From assembly GCA_004352715.1 (NCBI GenBank), contig SCFE01000002.1:319153-383152 (forward strand): a stretch of DNA of 64,000 nt, read 5' to 3'. The notes below the pieces were generated by a model. That model saw nothing but the letters and a program-made list of their open reading frames with translations, was not told where the DNA came from and made no database searches. The DNA comes from Hofstenia miamia. Its lineage: Eukaryota > Xenacoelomorpha > Acoela. The translations under genes were made by a program, and so were the position numbers. Each line of letters opens with the position of its first letter. Within the stretch, counting starts at the first letter, position 1. Below, one piece after another: positions 23,801 to 33,050 of this stretch.

Positions 23801-25015
23801 ATCTCGTAAAATAAAAAGGCTTTAACAAATCAGGACACAACAATTATCACAACTCCACAAAGCACTAAAGAAAATTGGCCACGAGCACGCCAGTGGTCAT
23901 GCATCGCACGGAGGAGAGATCTACCTGGTAAATATTAAAAATGAAAGCAAACCTAGTAACCTCTAAATAGTGTATTGTATATGCGCGAAATCGCTCGATA
24001 GCCCAAATTTATTTATTAATCTGGATTATGTTGAGACTAGACAACATTTGTAACTTCAATAACAGTGAAGAAACCGTGTTTGCCCTTGAACTAATCAAAC
24101 TATTTCAAATCAAATTCTAAAATCACACTCAAAAATGTCTAATACACTGTAAACTATTTTTGTGTTGGGGCCCACCGAGCGTCTTAAGAAGTGCAGTCTA
24201 TTGTACACCAAAGGACTAAAAACTAAGAGTGCAGCAACAAAATGTTAAATACTGAACATTTCCACGACACAATGTAGTAAAGTTGAAATTTTGAATTCGT
24301 AAATAAACCAGCTAACTTCCGAACTTAAAATCTAACAAAAAGACCTGGATTTTAGACATTCCTTTGTATTTCTCATTAATCGTTTACATAAAGCAGTGAT
24401 GTATTTATTCAGTTAAACATTACTCATTTCTTGATACCAGCGATAAAATAGAGCAAAATCAGCAAAATAATTTTCATTAACACGCCTACACGTTGTATAA
24501 CTACGATCTACGCGTAAATACGTGCTTGCTAAATAATTTCCAGCAATAAAATTCCACAAGCATACAAACTTGTTTAATGTACTAAAAATAATTTTAAAGA
24601 CCAGTTAGAAAAAGTCTTCCAATAAAGCCATTGGGTACAAATTGGCGCTGCTTTTCAAAAAAAATAAAAGAACTTACAACCTTAGTTTTGATAATAAAAT
24701 GTTTTGGCATTAAAATAACTTGAATGTCGCTATACAGAACATAAATTTTAATTCCAGGTAAAATCAATATCAATATTCAAAATAAACTGACCTCTACTAA
24801 CACTAGTCTGCTTGTCCCTCAGAATATTCAGATGATAAATAGGCCCATATTTCTCAAAAAAGTCCCTCAGTCGTTTCTCGTCCCAGTCGCGAGGAATCTG
24901 TCCCACAAACATCTTTACTGCATCAGCTTCAGGCTCGGCCTTAACATTGTGCTGACGAAGAAAAGCTGGTGGCATTGATACCCCTCCACTACCATAGCTG
25001 TTCATTTTGTTCGAC
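4899..25015 (-). CDS. celf: CELF/Bruno-family RNA-binding protein, core gene span
   Basis: This is a three-RRM RNA-binding protein of the CELF (CUG-BP, Elav-like; Bruno) family. Family members bind GU-rich RNA in nucleus and cytoplasm and control splicing, translation and decay. RRM1 has RNP2 KMFVGQIP and RNP1 [11 protein letters not shown]2 has KLFIGMLN and GCAFVMF. A Q/A/G-rich linker of roughly 190 residues follows, and RRM3 opens with the family hallmark [16 protein letters not shown] spliced eleven exons by hand: 25015-24792, 20679-20597, 18280-18232, 18104-17979, 15605-15529, 10900-10747, 8430-8371, 7876-7769, 7655-7416, 5927-5784, then 5437-5184 or 5038-4899. The 83, 49 and 144 nt exons match lengths I recall from animal CELF genes. 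The product is 502 or 464 aa from ATG 25005, a usual family length. Extra N-terminal exons probably exist upstream. The exon 10900-10747 donor is the least certain junction. Confidence 0.92.
5184..5437 (-). CDS. celf: CELF final exon A: RRM3 C-terminal half with long tail
   Basis: Acceptor GTTTATTAG precedes [20 protein letters not shown], then [16 protein letters not shown], very close to the canonical CELF RRM3 end. After the domain comes a tail with [10 protein letters not shown], a serine/asparagine stretch and a stop after NGYSPL. The CAG/CTG-rich run near 5290-5320 is a small polyglutamine repeat. No AATAAA is seen between this stop and exon B, so A-type messages probably use the same distal poly(A) site, carrying exon B within the 3' UTR. 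Confidence 0.9.
5784..5927 (-). CDS. celf: CELF exon: RRM3 N-terminal half
   Basis: Acceptor GAATTTAG and donor TTCG|GTATGG bound a 144-nt exon encoding [16 protein letters not shown], then [19 protein letters not shown] and LSKCF. RNP2 of RRM3 is [11 protein letters not shown]1 (KCFGFVSY or KCFGFVSF) is completed by whichever final exon is joined. Length and phase equal the vertebrate CELF RRM3 exon as I remember it. Confidence 0.93.
5928..7415 (-). other. CELF intron with a 79-bp tandem duplication
   Basis: This is an AT-rich intron between the linker exon and the RRM3 exon. The only structure seen is a near-perfect tandem duplication at 6396-6553. No exon-like island was found. Confidence 0.7.
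6396..6553. repeat. 79-bp tandem duplication (two copies)
   Basis: Copies at 6396-6474 and 6475-6553 differ at one base (GATTTGC versus GATTTGT). There is no gap between them, so it could be a recent slippage or duplication event rather than a contig join. Confidence 0.9.
7416..7655 (-). CDS. celf: CELF linker exon leading into RRM3
   Basis: This 240-nt exon (acceptor GTTTTAG, donor GAAG|GTTCGA) encodes a low-complexity linker: [20 protein letters not shown], then [19 protein letters not shown], a glycine/serine/tyrosine run, [16 protein letters not shown]. The final KEG joins GPDGANLF in the next exon, reproducing the family motif before RRM3. The donor +3 to +5 bases are weak, but phase and motif leave little doubt. 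Confidence 0.9.
7769..7876 (-). CDS. celf: CELF linker exon, alanine/glutamine rich
   Basis: The exon encodes [19 protein letters not shown] followed by [17 protein letters not shown], typical of the CELF divergent linker. The donor ACT|GTAAGT is strong. The acceptor TATTTAAAG is pyrimidine-poor. Length 108 nt with phase 1 at both ends, so it can be skipped without a frameshift. It is separated from the next exon by a 113-nt intron. Confidence 0.8.
8371..8430 (-). CDS. celf: CELF 60-nt linker exon, probable cassette
   Basis: A GC-rich island inside AT-rich intron has a good acceptor (CTCGTTTCTCAG) and donor CAG|GTAGAC. In the phase required by the next exon it reads [19 protein letters not shown] and ends with one G that completes the following glycine. 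One other frame is also open, so the phase argument relies on the downstream exon. Being 60 nt with equal phases it could be included or skipped freely. Confidence 0.65.
8765..9805. repeat. Possible non-autonomous DNA element with GGGTTGGG/CCCGACTC arms
   Basis: The left part carries GCCCCGACTCG followed by repeated GGGTTGGG and GGCCGGGTTT on the plus strand. The right part carries many CCCGAC and CCCGACTCG motifs and ends near CGGGTACGCGATGTCC. The two arms are roughly inverted, as in foldback-like or hAT-type MITEs. Exact ends and a target duplication could not be fixed. Confidence 0.4.
9457..10712. repeat. Allelic-type duplication around a 16-N gap
   Basis: Positions 9457-10131 reappear after the gap (10132-10147) at 10148-10712. 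The second copy lacks two blocks of about 65 and 38 bp and differs by a few single bases. Flanks to the right continue only from copy two. Indels plus substitutions suggest the two haplotypes of a heterozygous locus were placed in series. Confidence 0.85.
10747..10900 (-). CDS. celf: CELF exon: end of RRM2 and glutamine-rich start of linker
   Basis: Acceptor TTTTTTAG precedes [20 protein letters not shown], then KMQQQQQQ, matching the end of RRM2 and the K/E-rich segment of CELF proteins. Three donors are possible: CAG|GTGAGT at 10817, AAC|GTATGT at 10751 and TAT|GTATGA at 10747. The reading frame stays open through all three, adding [15 protein letters not shown] in the longer forms. Only the 10747 donor gives the phase needed by the next visible exon. 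The first two would need an unseen exon or another acceptor. Confidence 0.75.
10901..15528 (-). other. Long CELF intron, mostly unannotatable
   Basis: This is about 4.6 kb of AT-rich intron with a TA microsatellite (14372-14416) and no recognised transposon ORF. A 30-nt block at 11092-11121 has splice-like edges but an in-phase TGA. Confidence 0.6.
14372..14416. repeat. (TA)n microsatellite
   Basis: About 22 uninterrupted TA units lie inside a CELF intron. Confidence 0.95.
15529..15605 (-). CDS. celf: CELF exon: RRM2 C-terminal half
   Basis: Acceptor TTTTTTTAG and donor GAG|GTAAAA bound 77 nt encoding [20 protein letters not shown] and GQILE. GCAFVMF is RNP1 of RRM2, its glycine split with the previous exon. 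It is one codon shorter than the 80-nt exon I recall from vertebrate CELF genes. Confidence 0.92.
15606..17978 (-). other. CELF intron with GC donor, carrying a hAT MITE
   Basis: The 5' end reads AAAG|GCATGT, a GC-AG type intron. The intron contains the complete MITE at 16264-16652. The rest is AT-rich with no recognised feature. Confidence 0.7.
16256..16660. mobile_element. hAT-type MITE with 8-bp target-site duplication
   Basis: The element runs from 16264 to 16652 (389 bp). It starts TAGTGTTCTG and ends CAGAACACTA, a perfect 10-bp terminal inverted repeat, with weaker subterminal pairing (GTGGCC against GGCCATGGTTG). The flanking 8 bp are identical: ATCGAAAG at 16256-16263 and 16653-16660. 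An 8-bp duplication and TAG-type ends are diagnostic of the hAT superfamily. There is no coding capacity, so it is non-autonomous. GGCC-rich inner ends contrast with the AT-rich host intron. Confidence 0.9.
17979..18104 (-). CDS. celf: CELF exon: RRM2 N-terminal half
   Basis: Acceptor GCTTTTCTAG precedes [20 protein letters not shown], then [20 protein letters not shown] and SK. RNP2 is KLFIGMLN. To keep phase with the next exon the donor must be AAAG|GCATGT, a GC rather than GT site. The nearest GT (three bases on) would shift the frame. 126 nt. Confidence 0.92.
18232..18280 (-). CDS. celf: CELF 49-nt exon between RRM1 and RRM2
   Basis: Acceptor CACTTTAG and donor AACG|GTGAGT bound [16 protein letters not shown], equivalent to MHHPIQMKPADSE in vertebrate CELF1/2. 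The 49-nt size is conserved in the family. It closes RRM1 and opens the short inter-RRM linker. The intron to the next exon is only 127 nt. Confidence 0.94.
18281..20596 (-). other. CELF intron containing an unknown 104-codon ORF
   Basis: AT-rich intron. A minus-strand open frame at 19156-19470 is listed separately. Nothing else recognised. Confidence 0.6.
19156..19470 (-). pseudogene. Unknown 104-codon ORF, possibly transposon-derived
   Basis: The frame contains protein-like text such as [20 protein letters not shown] and [16 protein letters not shown] with little low complexity, unusual in this AT-rich background. No splice sites fitting the CELF phases flank it. I could not assign a family. 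A fragment of a transposon-encoded protein is the simplest idea, but chance is possible. Confidence 0.25.
20597..20679 (-). CDS. celf: CELF exon: RRM1 C-terminal half
   Basis: Acceptor TTATTTAG and donor GGG|GTAGGA bound exactly 83 nt, the conserved family exon size. It encodes [20 protein letters not shown] and DQIKLPG. RNP1 of RRM1 is GCCFITYY. Confidence 0.94.
20780..20985. repeat. TA and GA simple-sequence tracts
   Basis: A TA-rich tract at 20780-20811 is followed at about 20917-20985 by an irregular purine tract of GAGA units on the plus strand (polypyrimidine in the CELF pre-mRNA). Confidence 0.8.
22376..22415 (-). other. Candidate 40-nt CELF alternative exon
   Basis: Acceptor AGAATTTAG is followed directly by ATG and reads [13 protein letters not shown] to a donor TCTG|GTAATT. 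It is far more GC-rich than its surroundings. As an internal cassette after the RRM1 exon it meets a stop (poison exon). As a start-carrying exon it would join the 83-nt exon in phase and give a protein lacking half of RRM1. No transcript evidence is available. Confidence 0.35.
23150..23700 (+). pseudogene. Tc1/mariner transposase relic
   Basis: Reading the plus strand with frameshifts gives KKPLHSNHH and [13 protein letters not shown], like the end of a Tc1 helix-turn-helix region. At 23478-23606 it gives [11 protein letters not shown], then [14 protein letters not shown], clearly derived from the Tc1 catalytic motifs LQQDNDPKHTS and (S)PDLNPIENLWDYLK. The aspartates of the DDE triad have been lost and in-frame stops occur, so it is dead. 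It lies antisense within a CELF intron. Confidence 0.8.
24792..25015 (-). CDS. celf: CELF exon: start of core protein and RRM1 N-terminal half
   Basis: Acceptor ATGTTTAG (25016-25017 side) and donor AGAG|GTCAGT. The first ATG in the exon after the acceptor is 25005 (AACAAAATG), giving [20 protein letters not shown], then [20 protein letters not shown] and the RRM1 core up to SVSR. RNP2 is KMFVGQIP. The exon is also open upstream of this ATG (G-SNK-MNSY), and its phase accepts two nucleotides from a 5' coding exon, so the ATG may be internal in longer isoforms. Confidence 0.92.
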
Positions 25016-27343
25016 CTAAACATCGTGTTATCAATATATTGTCCCCATTTATTAAAATTGGTAACGTTCAGTGAAAACACAGTTCCACAGATATTGAAGT
25101 AAAAAACCTTGAAAGTAAATTTCGATGCGTGATAAATGAAATTACAGAATATCTGGTATTACCTTTATATTTCACTTGCTTCATTTAGAGGCTACCCGCT
25201 ATATATGCGGATCATGATTTGTCACATTTAACTAGCATACAGAAAACACGGTTAAATGTTCATAATCCAGCTGGCGTAATTATCGGAATGATTAGAGAGT
25301 ATGAATATTAATGAACTAAATATTAAAATCGCGGAATTGTTTGGATTAACGCGCCAAGAAACATACTAGAATCACAATAAAACTCCTTGGGGTATAAAGA
25401 AAAAACATAAAATAGAAAGGCTAGAGATTTTACAAAAATATGTCCTACACTTTTCGGCCAAACAATGTAGTTGAATGGCGTTATTTTCAGCTAGAACAAA
25501 TACTAACCTCCGTGATATTTACGGGAATGAACTTTTTAATAAACAAGGAGAAAATAACTTAATAAAAAGTCCACAGAAAAACGGCCAGTAAGACTTCCTA
25601 AATTTTCAAGTATTTTATAAACAATAATTGCAGAAAAGTGATTGTGAATTTTATGCAATTTTGTACACAGCAAATCGAATTAAACCTGCTTAATTGCATG
25701 AGAAAAAATCAATGCTTAGAAAGAAAGCAATTGAAAGAAATTTATAGCTTAAATCCAACAATGGTTTTAAATGGAATTAAAATCTACAGGAAATTAGCTA
25801 GATGATTATTTCTACACCGAGTGACGCTACAGCCAAAGGACGACGCTATTGAGGTCACACACTCACTGCAAAAGTTACACACACAGATACTGCAAAATGA
25901 AAATTGTACTTTGCACTGATGCAAGAAGGAAGCCTCGAATGTTGACAAAAGTGTAATTAATAAATGCTAAATTTTCCCATTAAAATATAGTTTGTATATT
26001 AGATGATAATGTCAAGCTTGTTCAATGTAAGTAGTAAAGGTTAAGTAAAAGCTTAAATTAAGTGGTCCCAACACAGCGGCGGATATATTATTTCAACACA
26101 ATAGAACTCGTTTGAATAAGGCTTAATCCTTTCCGAGTTTATGCACAAATGGTGAACAAAGAAGTTGAACTCTTGAAGGTGTGAACGCGATTGAACTCAG
26201 GTGGTATGAATCTCATAACCAAGAATGTAAACGGCATTGGCGTTCATTGTGTAACTCATACATTTTTATGCACTTCTTAATTTCGAAGTAAATCTTCAAA
26301 TTTCATTTTTTAGATTTTATTGTAAATTTCAGGCATACCCAATATTAGTCTAACAAAGTAAAAATTTAAGAATTTTTCGTAAAGATCATGTAAATGTTTT
26401 CAGATGGACCGACTTTGCGTAATTTTAATTGGGGGCCCACCGTATTGTGTCGGAACACAGTTTCCAGGTCCGGGTTTTGGAGTAAACTTTCCGGACATGC
26501 CTACCTTTGACTTGGTTGCATCAAGTGTTTGTCAAGTAGAATGAAATTTAAAGTAGAAAGAATCTTATACAGAGACTTGGAAGTATGTATAAAAATTATA
26601 GATGAGAGTCCTTAGAGTAGATGACTAAGTATATAATTATTCAATAAAATTCTTTTTAAGAGGTTTGTTTGATATACGAGATGCAATAAATGACATGTAA
26701 AATGTATCACTGTCTCAATCAATTGCTACAGTCAACAAAGAACCACACCCGCAGAGAATGTCAAAATTGAAAGATAAGTACACCAAATACTCGAATCAAC
26801 CTCAAACAATATGTGGAGATAAATTTTAAAGTTGATAACTATTAGCTTAACACATAATAAAGTCATGAATCAAGAAGAAACAGTTGACAAACGCACAATA
26901 ATCACCTTTTGAAGGCTATATATATATATATATATATATGCATTCCTGGTTGCAACAATTTTTACTAACGTTGCAATTACCAAAGACTGGTTTCACATCC
27001 GTTAAAACTAAAAAAGTTTAACCTTATTTCCACTAGTGTTACTTTTGAGTAACAAATCAATTTGAAACTTTTGAACAATTTTATCCAAGCCTGTTAAGAA
27101 ATATTGAAAGCTTTTTACATTGGCACATCTATGGGGTATTGCCCGCTCATTCAATTTTGATAATTTTTGCTAAACTCATTTTTGTACCTGAAGTACATGC
27201 AGCAAATAGGAATTTTTTTCAATGAGAAATTCAAAGTCTTCCATACCGAGTGTTCAGATAATGAGGCGGTCTATTGTCCATGGGAACCGAAACGACTCTG
27301 AAATATTTTTTTCGGAAGAAAAACCGAGTCCCGTCCAGCCGTG

Positions 27344-27390
27344 AGCAAAGTCAGCCGCGCGCAAAGTCAGCCGCACAAAGGCGCGCCTTT
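27344..27390. repeat. 16-bp tandem repeat plus 14-bp palindrome in a GC island
   Basis: The unit GCAAAGTCAGCCGC occurs at 27345 and 27361, followed at 27377-27390 by the perfect palindrome AAAGGCGCGCCTTT. The island is sharply GC-rich against its surroundings. It is probably a transposon end or CpG fragment. Function unknown. Confidence 0.7.
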
Positions 27391-28369
27391 ACGGGACAGA
27401 GCCAGACCGCGAATTTATGACGAAAAGAAGAAGACAATTCTCTATCTTGGTATCTTTAGATTTTAAATATTAAGTAATTCTTGAACTATAAGCGTTTAAA
27501 ATTTTTTGTTGAATCCAGAGATTTGGAAAAATTTCTAGTGGAATAGGGTTAATGAGTTTTGCTAACATAACCGTCCCCAAAAAGTAAGTCCTTACAACAG
27601 TATAGTGCTAATGCAATATATTGCAATACAGTTATTGGCGAAAAATTTCTTGAAAATATTATTGCAAAGTACTGGAAAGTGTGTTCAAAAAGATTTCGCG
27701 AATCAAATATATTTTAGTAATTCTTAACTTAATTGTTGCGATTGTGAATAAACAACCCTAATAATTTTTTTTGGTGCAAATCCATTCTTCATACATCAAG
27801 AATAATGAAAACACAATTTAGCATTGCGGGTCTCACATTTTCTGATCTACGCAAGGAAAGTGAGAAATTGAATTAGATTCATTAAACAATTTTCGCTGAG
27901 AAATATACAGCGAATTTACCAAAAGAAGTGTTTTTACATTCCATGCTAAAAATAAATACAATTAATTACTATGATTGAAACTTTACTGGAAATTTGAACA
28001 CACGGATTAGTAAACTTCAATAAATTCATAAGTGAAGTTTAATAGGTTGGTATATTATTTTTTCTGCTGTTATGTTCCAATATATTGCGAATTATTGCTG
28101 TGTTATTGTTAAATTTATATTGCACTTCATTCATTTCGAATTTGTTGTATTCTAATATCCTATTGCAAGCCCGTAAATAAACACTGCCAACTTCGTTTGC
28201 CATATTTAATACTAAACTAAACAATATTAACTATAATACGAAATCTATATAATATATTTGACATCATTCACTCAATTAAACAAAAATAATAGGGTGCCAA
28301 TTCGGTAATTGACATTTTTTGGCTTAATTACTTGAAATGACACGGCCTTGTTAGAAAATAGTGGGGGTG

Positions 28370-28480
28370 TGTTGCGGGTGCAGGTAAATTTTTCTACCAG
28401 CAATGCAGGTGCGGTGCGGTTGCGGGCCCACTCATTGCGGGCGCGATGCAATACGGTTATAAAAAATTACACCCGCGTCC
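28370..28480. repeat. GC-rich GTGCGG-motif fragment, possible hAT end
   Basis: Repeats of GCGGTGCGG, TTGCGGGC and, in inverse, CACCCGCG resemble the ends of non-autonomous hAT elements. A similar GTGCGGTTACGGGG block occurs at 35924. Borders and target duplication not found. Confidence 0.35.
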
Positions 28481-28922
28481 ATCTATGATAATGTGTAACG
28501 ACAATTGTTTGTGTACCATACACTCCAAACTGCAAGAAGCCGTAGGAACCATTGCTATGTGTTTTATCTTTATTATAAATACACAATTTAAGCTTCTAAT
28601 TCGCCAAATGAAAAATCCATTTCGTCAAGTACTGTTTAAAATAGCGCTCTCAAATAGTTTTAAAAATTTGTATTTTATGAAATATTGGTTCCAAATTTTG
28701 AAATATACACGAATTTTGCGACAGTATCAAATATTTTCGGCACGCAATTTTGTTGATGCCTTTAAGAAAATTGTTCTTTTCACTTCACCCCTCTTTTCCT
28801 GGTAAGGTGTGTGCCCAGTTCATAAATATCATTCAATGTAGCCAATGTTAATGAAAGAGGTTCCAACAAAATTAATTAGACCATTCAAAAATTTTTGAAC
28901 TTTCTTGAGGCCTATTCATGAT

Positions 28923-28948
28923 CAGGGCCTTCTTTAAAGAAGGCCCTG
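28923..28948. repeat. Perfect 26-bp palindrome
   Basis: CAGGGCCTTCTTT is followed without spacer by its exact inverse complement. Flanks (CATGAT and CATGAT) add partial symmetry. It could extrude as a cruciform or mark a foldback element. Confidence 0.95.
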
Positions 28949-30055
28949 CCATGATATATATCAAGGATATTTATTAGTCATCTCTGATTAAAATAATTTG
29001 AAAACAGACGAAAGTTATTATGCCCAAGTCGGGAAATTTGAAGTTTTTCTGAATGTAAACCTGTGAAATAAAAAGCATATGAAGGTAGGAAACCATAGCC
29101 CTACTTGATTCTCAACTTAACCTCACCCAAGAAGGGTAATTTTGGTGAAAAAGTGCACCCACTATAATCGCATTAAACTAGTTGGCAACAAATTGTGAAA
29201 AAACTGAAAAAACATTGGAATAAATATCAGAAATATGTTTTCCTCGACCTACTATGAATATGTGTATTTGGATGAAATCCAAAACAAACTAAGTGTTAGA
29301 AATAACCGGTCGAAATGAAATCTTAATACTAACGATTTGCTTAAATTGTTAATAAATATATATTTTTTAGACAAGTAACATTAGAAATGTTCTCAATTTA
29401 CAAAATCGCAATATCTAATTTCGAAAATGCCTAGCCGAGGAAATTCTACTCCCAATAAATTACAGATTAAAGAATTTGATATGGAAAATCGAAACAGTGA
29501 TGATATAAATGAATGACGGAAAATATGTATATGAATGATGTATTATTACAATCGCAACAGGTTAAGAGCGCTCGACTACATCGGGGAAAGGTCTCCTTGA
29601 CAATATTTTCATAGAACCCTACTTCTCACTACAATTTCGACAAGAAAATCTTATTACTTGATAAAGTGTTCAATTAGAAAGGTTTTCGCAATGGGAAAAT
29701 TATTATTTCCATTTTTTAATTGAATTTAGCGGCACATAAAATATTTGGCCAAGTTATGTGGATGCTTCAGAATTGCAAACGGATCAGAAATTGATAGGAT
29801 TTTATATGGAGATCCGGGAGAATTGTATAATAAATTACCCTGGATCCGATTTGACCATTTTTAAATTTAGAACGTTTATTGCAGGTTTTTTAACAGTATA
29901 CTGGCATAGTTATTGGCATGATACAGTATAGCACGAAGGTCATCACTGACCTTTGAATAGTTTGCCTCATCAAAGAAAAGTTTGTAACCACAAAGTTTTA
30001 AATGTGAAATATACAAGTATCGAAAAATTTATCTCCTCTTTAATCATTTACTTAC

Positions 30056-30381
30056 TCACAATCTGGACCTTGATCCATTCGATTATCTAATGAATTTCCA
30101 CTACCCGCTCTGACGGTGCTGTCACGTTCTCTGCTCATCAGCCCAAACTCATCAATCGTGCTGGTGCTTATGCTATTTTTCTCCCGACTCTCAAACCTCC
30201 AACTGCTATTGACTTTTTCCTCGCACGCTAAGCTTCAAGTAATCTCTGATTTCTTTCCTCTTCGATAATCCCTTCCCTTGTTTTGCATACTCATCCTTCT
30301 GCTCCCACTTCATCTCCTGCGACTGTACTCGTTGCCGAAAACTTGATTTTTATTCTTTTGTAATGGTTTGCCTTCACCGGC
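30056..30381 (-). CDS. celf: Candidate CELF alternative first coding exon
   Basis: A minus-strand exon-like block with consensus donor TGTGA|GTAAGT. Its ATG at 30138 starts MSRERDSTVRAGSGNSLDNR followed by MDQGPDC. The last two bases (GA) complete a codon with the first base of the RRM1 exon, giving ...[13 protein letters not shown] in frame. Upstream of the ATG the block is purine-rich, with an in-frame stop near 30235 and a possible acceptor TTTTATTAG at 30382, suggesting a 5' UTR exon rather than more coding sequence. An overlapping donor T|GTGAGT would give the wrong phase. Good phase and open frame, but no family match for the N-terminus, so isoform-specific if real. Confidence 0.55.
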
Positions 30382-33050
30382 CTAATAAAATCTTTTATTA
30401 TTATGTAAGTAAAATGCTAACAAATCAAAATACTCAATTTAAAATATCACTCTGAATATAAATAATTCATTAATTTGCAAACATTTATAAAATTTATTAA
30501 GTTAATTCCATTCTATTTGTAGAACAACATTTCAACAGCCAAAATTATGCTCTTTAGGATGAGCGTGGTAGTGCAAGGAAATTTCAAAATTGAAGCATGA
30601 CTTATTTTGCTCATCGACAGTACATAGTAATGTTGCTTTCAGTAAAAAAGACATCCCAGGAGCAACACCTATGTTTAACCCAGAAAAATCAAGAACCTTA
30701 AGAGAAGAATTGGCCCGGTGACCCGATTGTACTCTGTCCAAATAATTCTTTAGTCTTATGCATTATGTACACACTGAAGCAAATCGCAAGGCCTCATAGA
30801 AACAAGAAATTCTTCCAAATTGGAATTTTAAAATTTAACAACTTAAAAAATTGATCAATTATTCGAACAGGAAACTTATGCCTTACACTTCAATGAGATG
30901 CATTGCTGTTTCTGCTATACTATTAATTCATTAGTGGGAAATCTTAAAGTAGCTCTTTCGAGATGTGTTTAGCAAGCAAAACAGTTGAGTAAAATTAGAT
31001 TTAGTGAGTTGATATGCTTATCGATTTTATAATAATCAATAATCTTTGCATTGTAAATACCCCTTTAGAGACGTACATCTAGACAATAAGATTTTCAGTC
31101 AATAAAACTTAATTGAAAATTGGAACAAACTCAACGCATTAAGTATTGTAAGCCTTTGATTAATTAAGTTGACATTGGATTACTATATATGAAGGCATCT
31201 CGAATAAGCATTTAAAACTTCAAATGAGCCTTCCGACCGTAATGCATTTCAATATTAGACATCAAGGTCAGCACATGCAGCGGAAGCAATTCGCACTGAC
31301 AATTAAATGCGGGATTGATAAGAATTTATCATCTGAATTTGACAAATTATTCATCCGTCTCATAAATCTATTAAATTCCACGGAAATTTTTAAAACAACC
31401 GCATAAATTAATATAAAATTTTAAGTGACAGTGAGGCATTCACGGGCAAGCAATCATTACTGAGTGTGATTTGGACATGGTCTCTTATAAAAAAATTTCT
31501 CTACTTATTGATTAATTGATCACTTTAAGTATTGAAATAGACATTTGCATGAATAAGAGATTATGAATTGTTTTAACAAAATGGAGGGAAATTATTAACA
31601 AATTTTTTGCCAGATGACTTACATTTGGAATCTTCCGGAACCATCAATTATTCTGTATTACTTTACAATCACTTTCATTGCATTCTGATTTGTCTTATTG
31701 AAAATGTTTAGTAGTGCTTATTACATCAAAACAAATGGATTTTAACTACAAAAACGAGTAGAGGTCTTAGGCTAAGGAACATCTTTGAAATTTTCGGATG
31801 AATCTGCAGAAACGTTTCAATAAGGAAAAGTATTTTTTATTATTGATTCACATTGTTTGTTAATGTCGTTTAATAATTTTTATTGAGGGTTTTAATGTGT
31901 TTTCTCTTGTCCTTCGATTGACCTTAAAGTAAGTTCAAAGTTCTCCAAATTACGTTTTCATTGATAAAGTCGTGCACTCCTTTCACAAATTTAATGAATA
32001 TTAAATAATCTTAAAAAAATAATTGATGTTTTAGGATAATCGGGTGTGATTTTGCTTGAACAAAGTAGAAATACTCAACCTATTTATATACAGTGTAAAT
32101 GTCATGCTCATTGTAAAAAAACCAGACCTTCATATTGGCAGAAATCATACTTATTTGAGAAATTATTTTGGTTATAAATTTGATTAGAGCTGTGTTTCAG
32201 ATGTGACATTTAAATAAAATAAAATTAATTTATTCTTGATGTAATAAATTTCCCGCTGAAATGCTAAGGACACTGTGATGTGATTAAAAAGTCTTTTAGC
32301 AAGATGAAAGCAGTGAGGTTATGTTATTAAAAATGTACAGTTATATGGTGAAAAGGAAACGGGCTTTGTAGCTTCACTTTGAAAAACACAACTTGCGACA
32401 GTTAATGAAAACGAGTTGTAAAGAATTAATGGGAAAAGTGATAGAATGCTAATAAAGCCAAAGTTTAAACAAGCACCTGGCCTTAGACAAGTTATATATG
32501 TTTAAAGGCTATGTTTAACACGCACATAACAGTTCAAAGGAACTTTATTTACTAGTGTTAATTTGAAAACATTTACTCTGGGAGACGCACACCACGATGG
32601 CAATAAAATAACCATTATTTCACTTAGAAATTTTCGCGCACATTTGCGAAGTCTCTACATAACTTAACCTTAAATCTTTTAGTAATGTGAATCGCCGGAA
32701 ATAACCTTCAATATCAGTTGATGGTATGTATTTGTGACAGTAAACCGAATGTGTGAACCAAACTAAAATTATATGCGACAGGTGGGCAAGGCGATAACGT
32801 TTTTCATATTCAAGCTGTGGCAAACTGTTTCCTAGACAAAGTTGATCATCAAAGTCGATACTTTCTCTTTATTTTGACGCTGATATGATTTGCCAAGCAA
32901 ATGTTATTGAGAAACACATTTGATTATTTTTATAGTCGCAATTATGATTATGCTAATGTGATATTGTGAAAATAAATATTTTTTTTAAACTTTTTGAGAA
33001 AAAAATGGACTGAATTATAAATTTAAGCAAAATTTTACTTGCTGCAAATT
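30382..33050. other. No gene recognised
   Basis: AT-rich stretch. Short open frames at 30532-30741 (minus) and 31224-31406 (plus) show no recognisable family and lack CELF-compatible splice sites. It would be intronic for the longer CELF isoform. Confidence 0.45.

Larger units (their letters stand above)
20680..24791 (-). other. Long CELF intron with Tc1 relic and an exon-like island
   Basis: Contains TA-rich (20780-20811) and GA-rich (about 20917-20985) simple repeats, a 40-nt exon-like island at 22376-22415 and a plus-strand Tc1 transposase relic at about 23150-23700. The rest is featureless AT-rich sequence. Confidence 0.65.
25016..30055. other. 5' intron of CELF; short GC islands, otherwise nothing
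   Basis: Five kilobases of AT-rich DNA. Small structures include a TA tract (26917-26939), a GC-rich island with a 16-bp tandem repeat and palindrome (27344-27390), a GC-rich fragment (28370-28480) and a 26-bp palindrome (28923-28948). No coding exon recognised. Confidence 0.5.
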
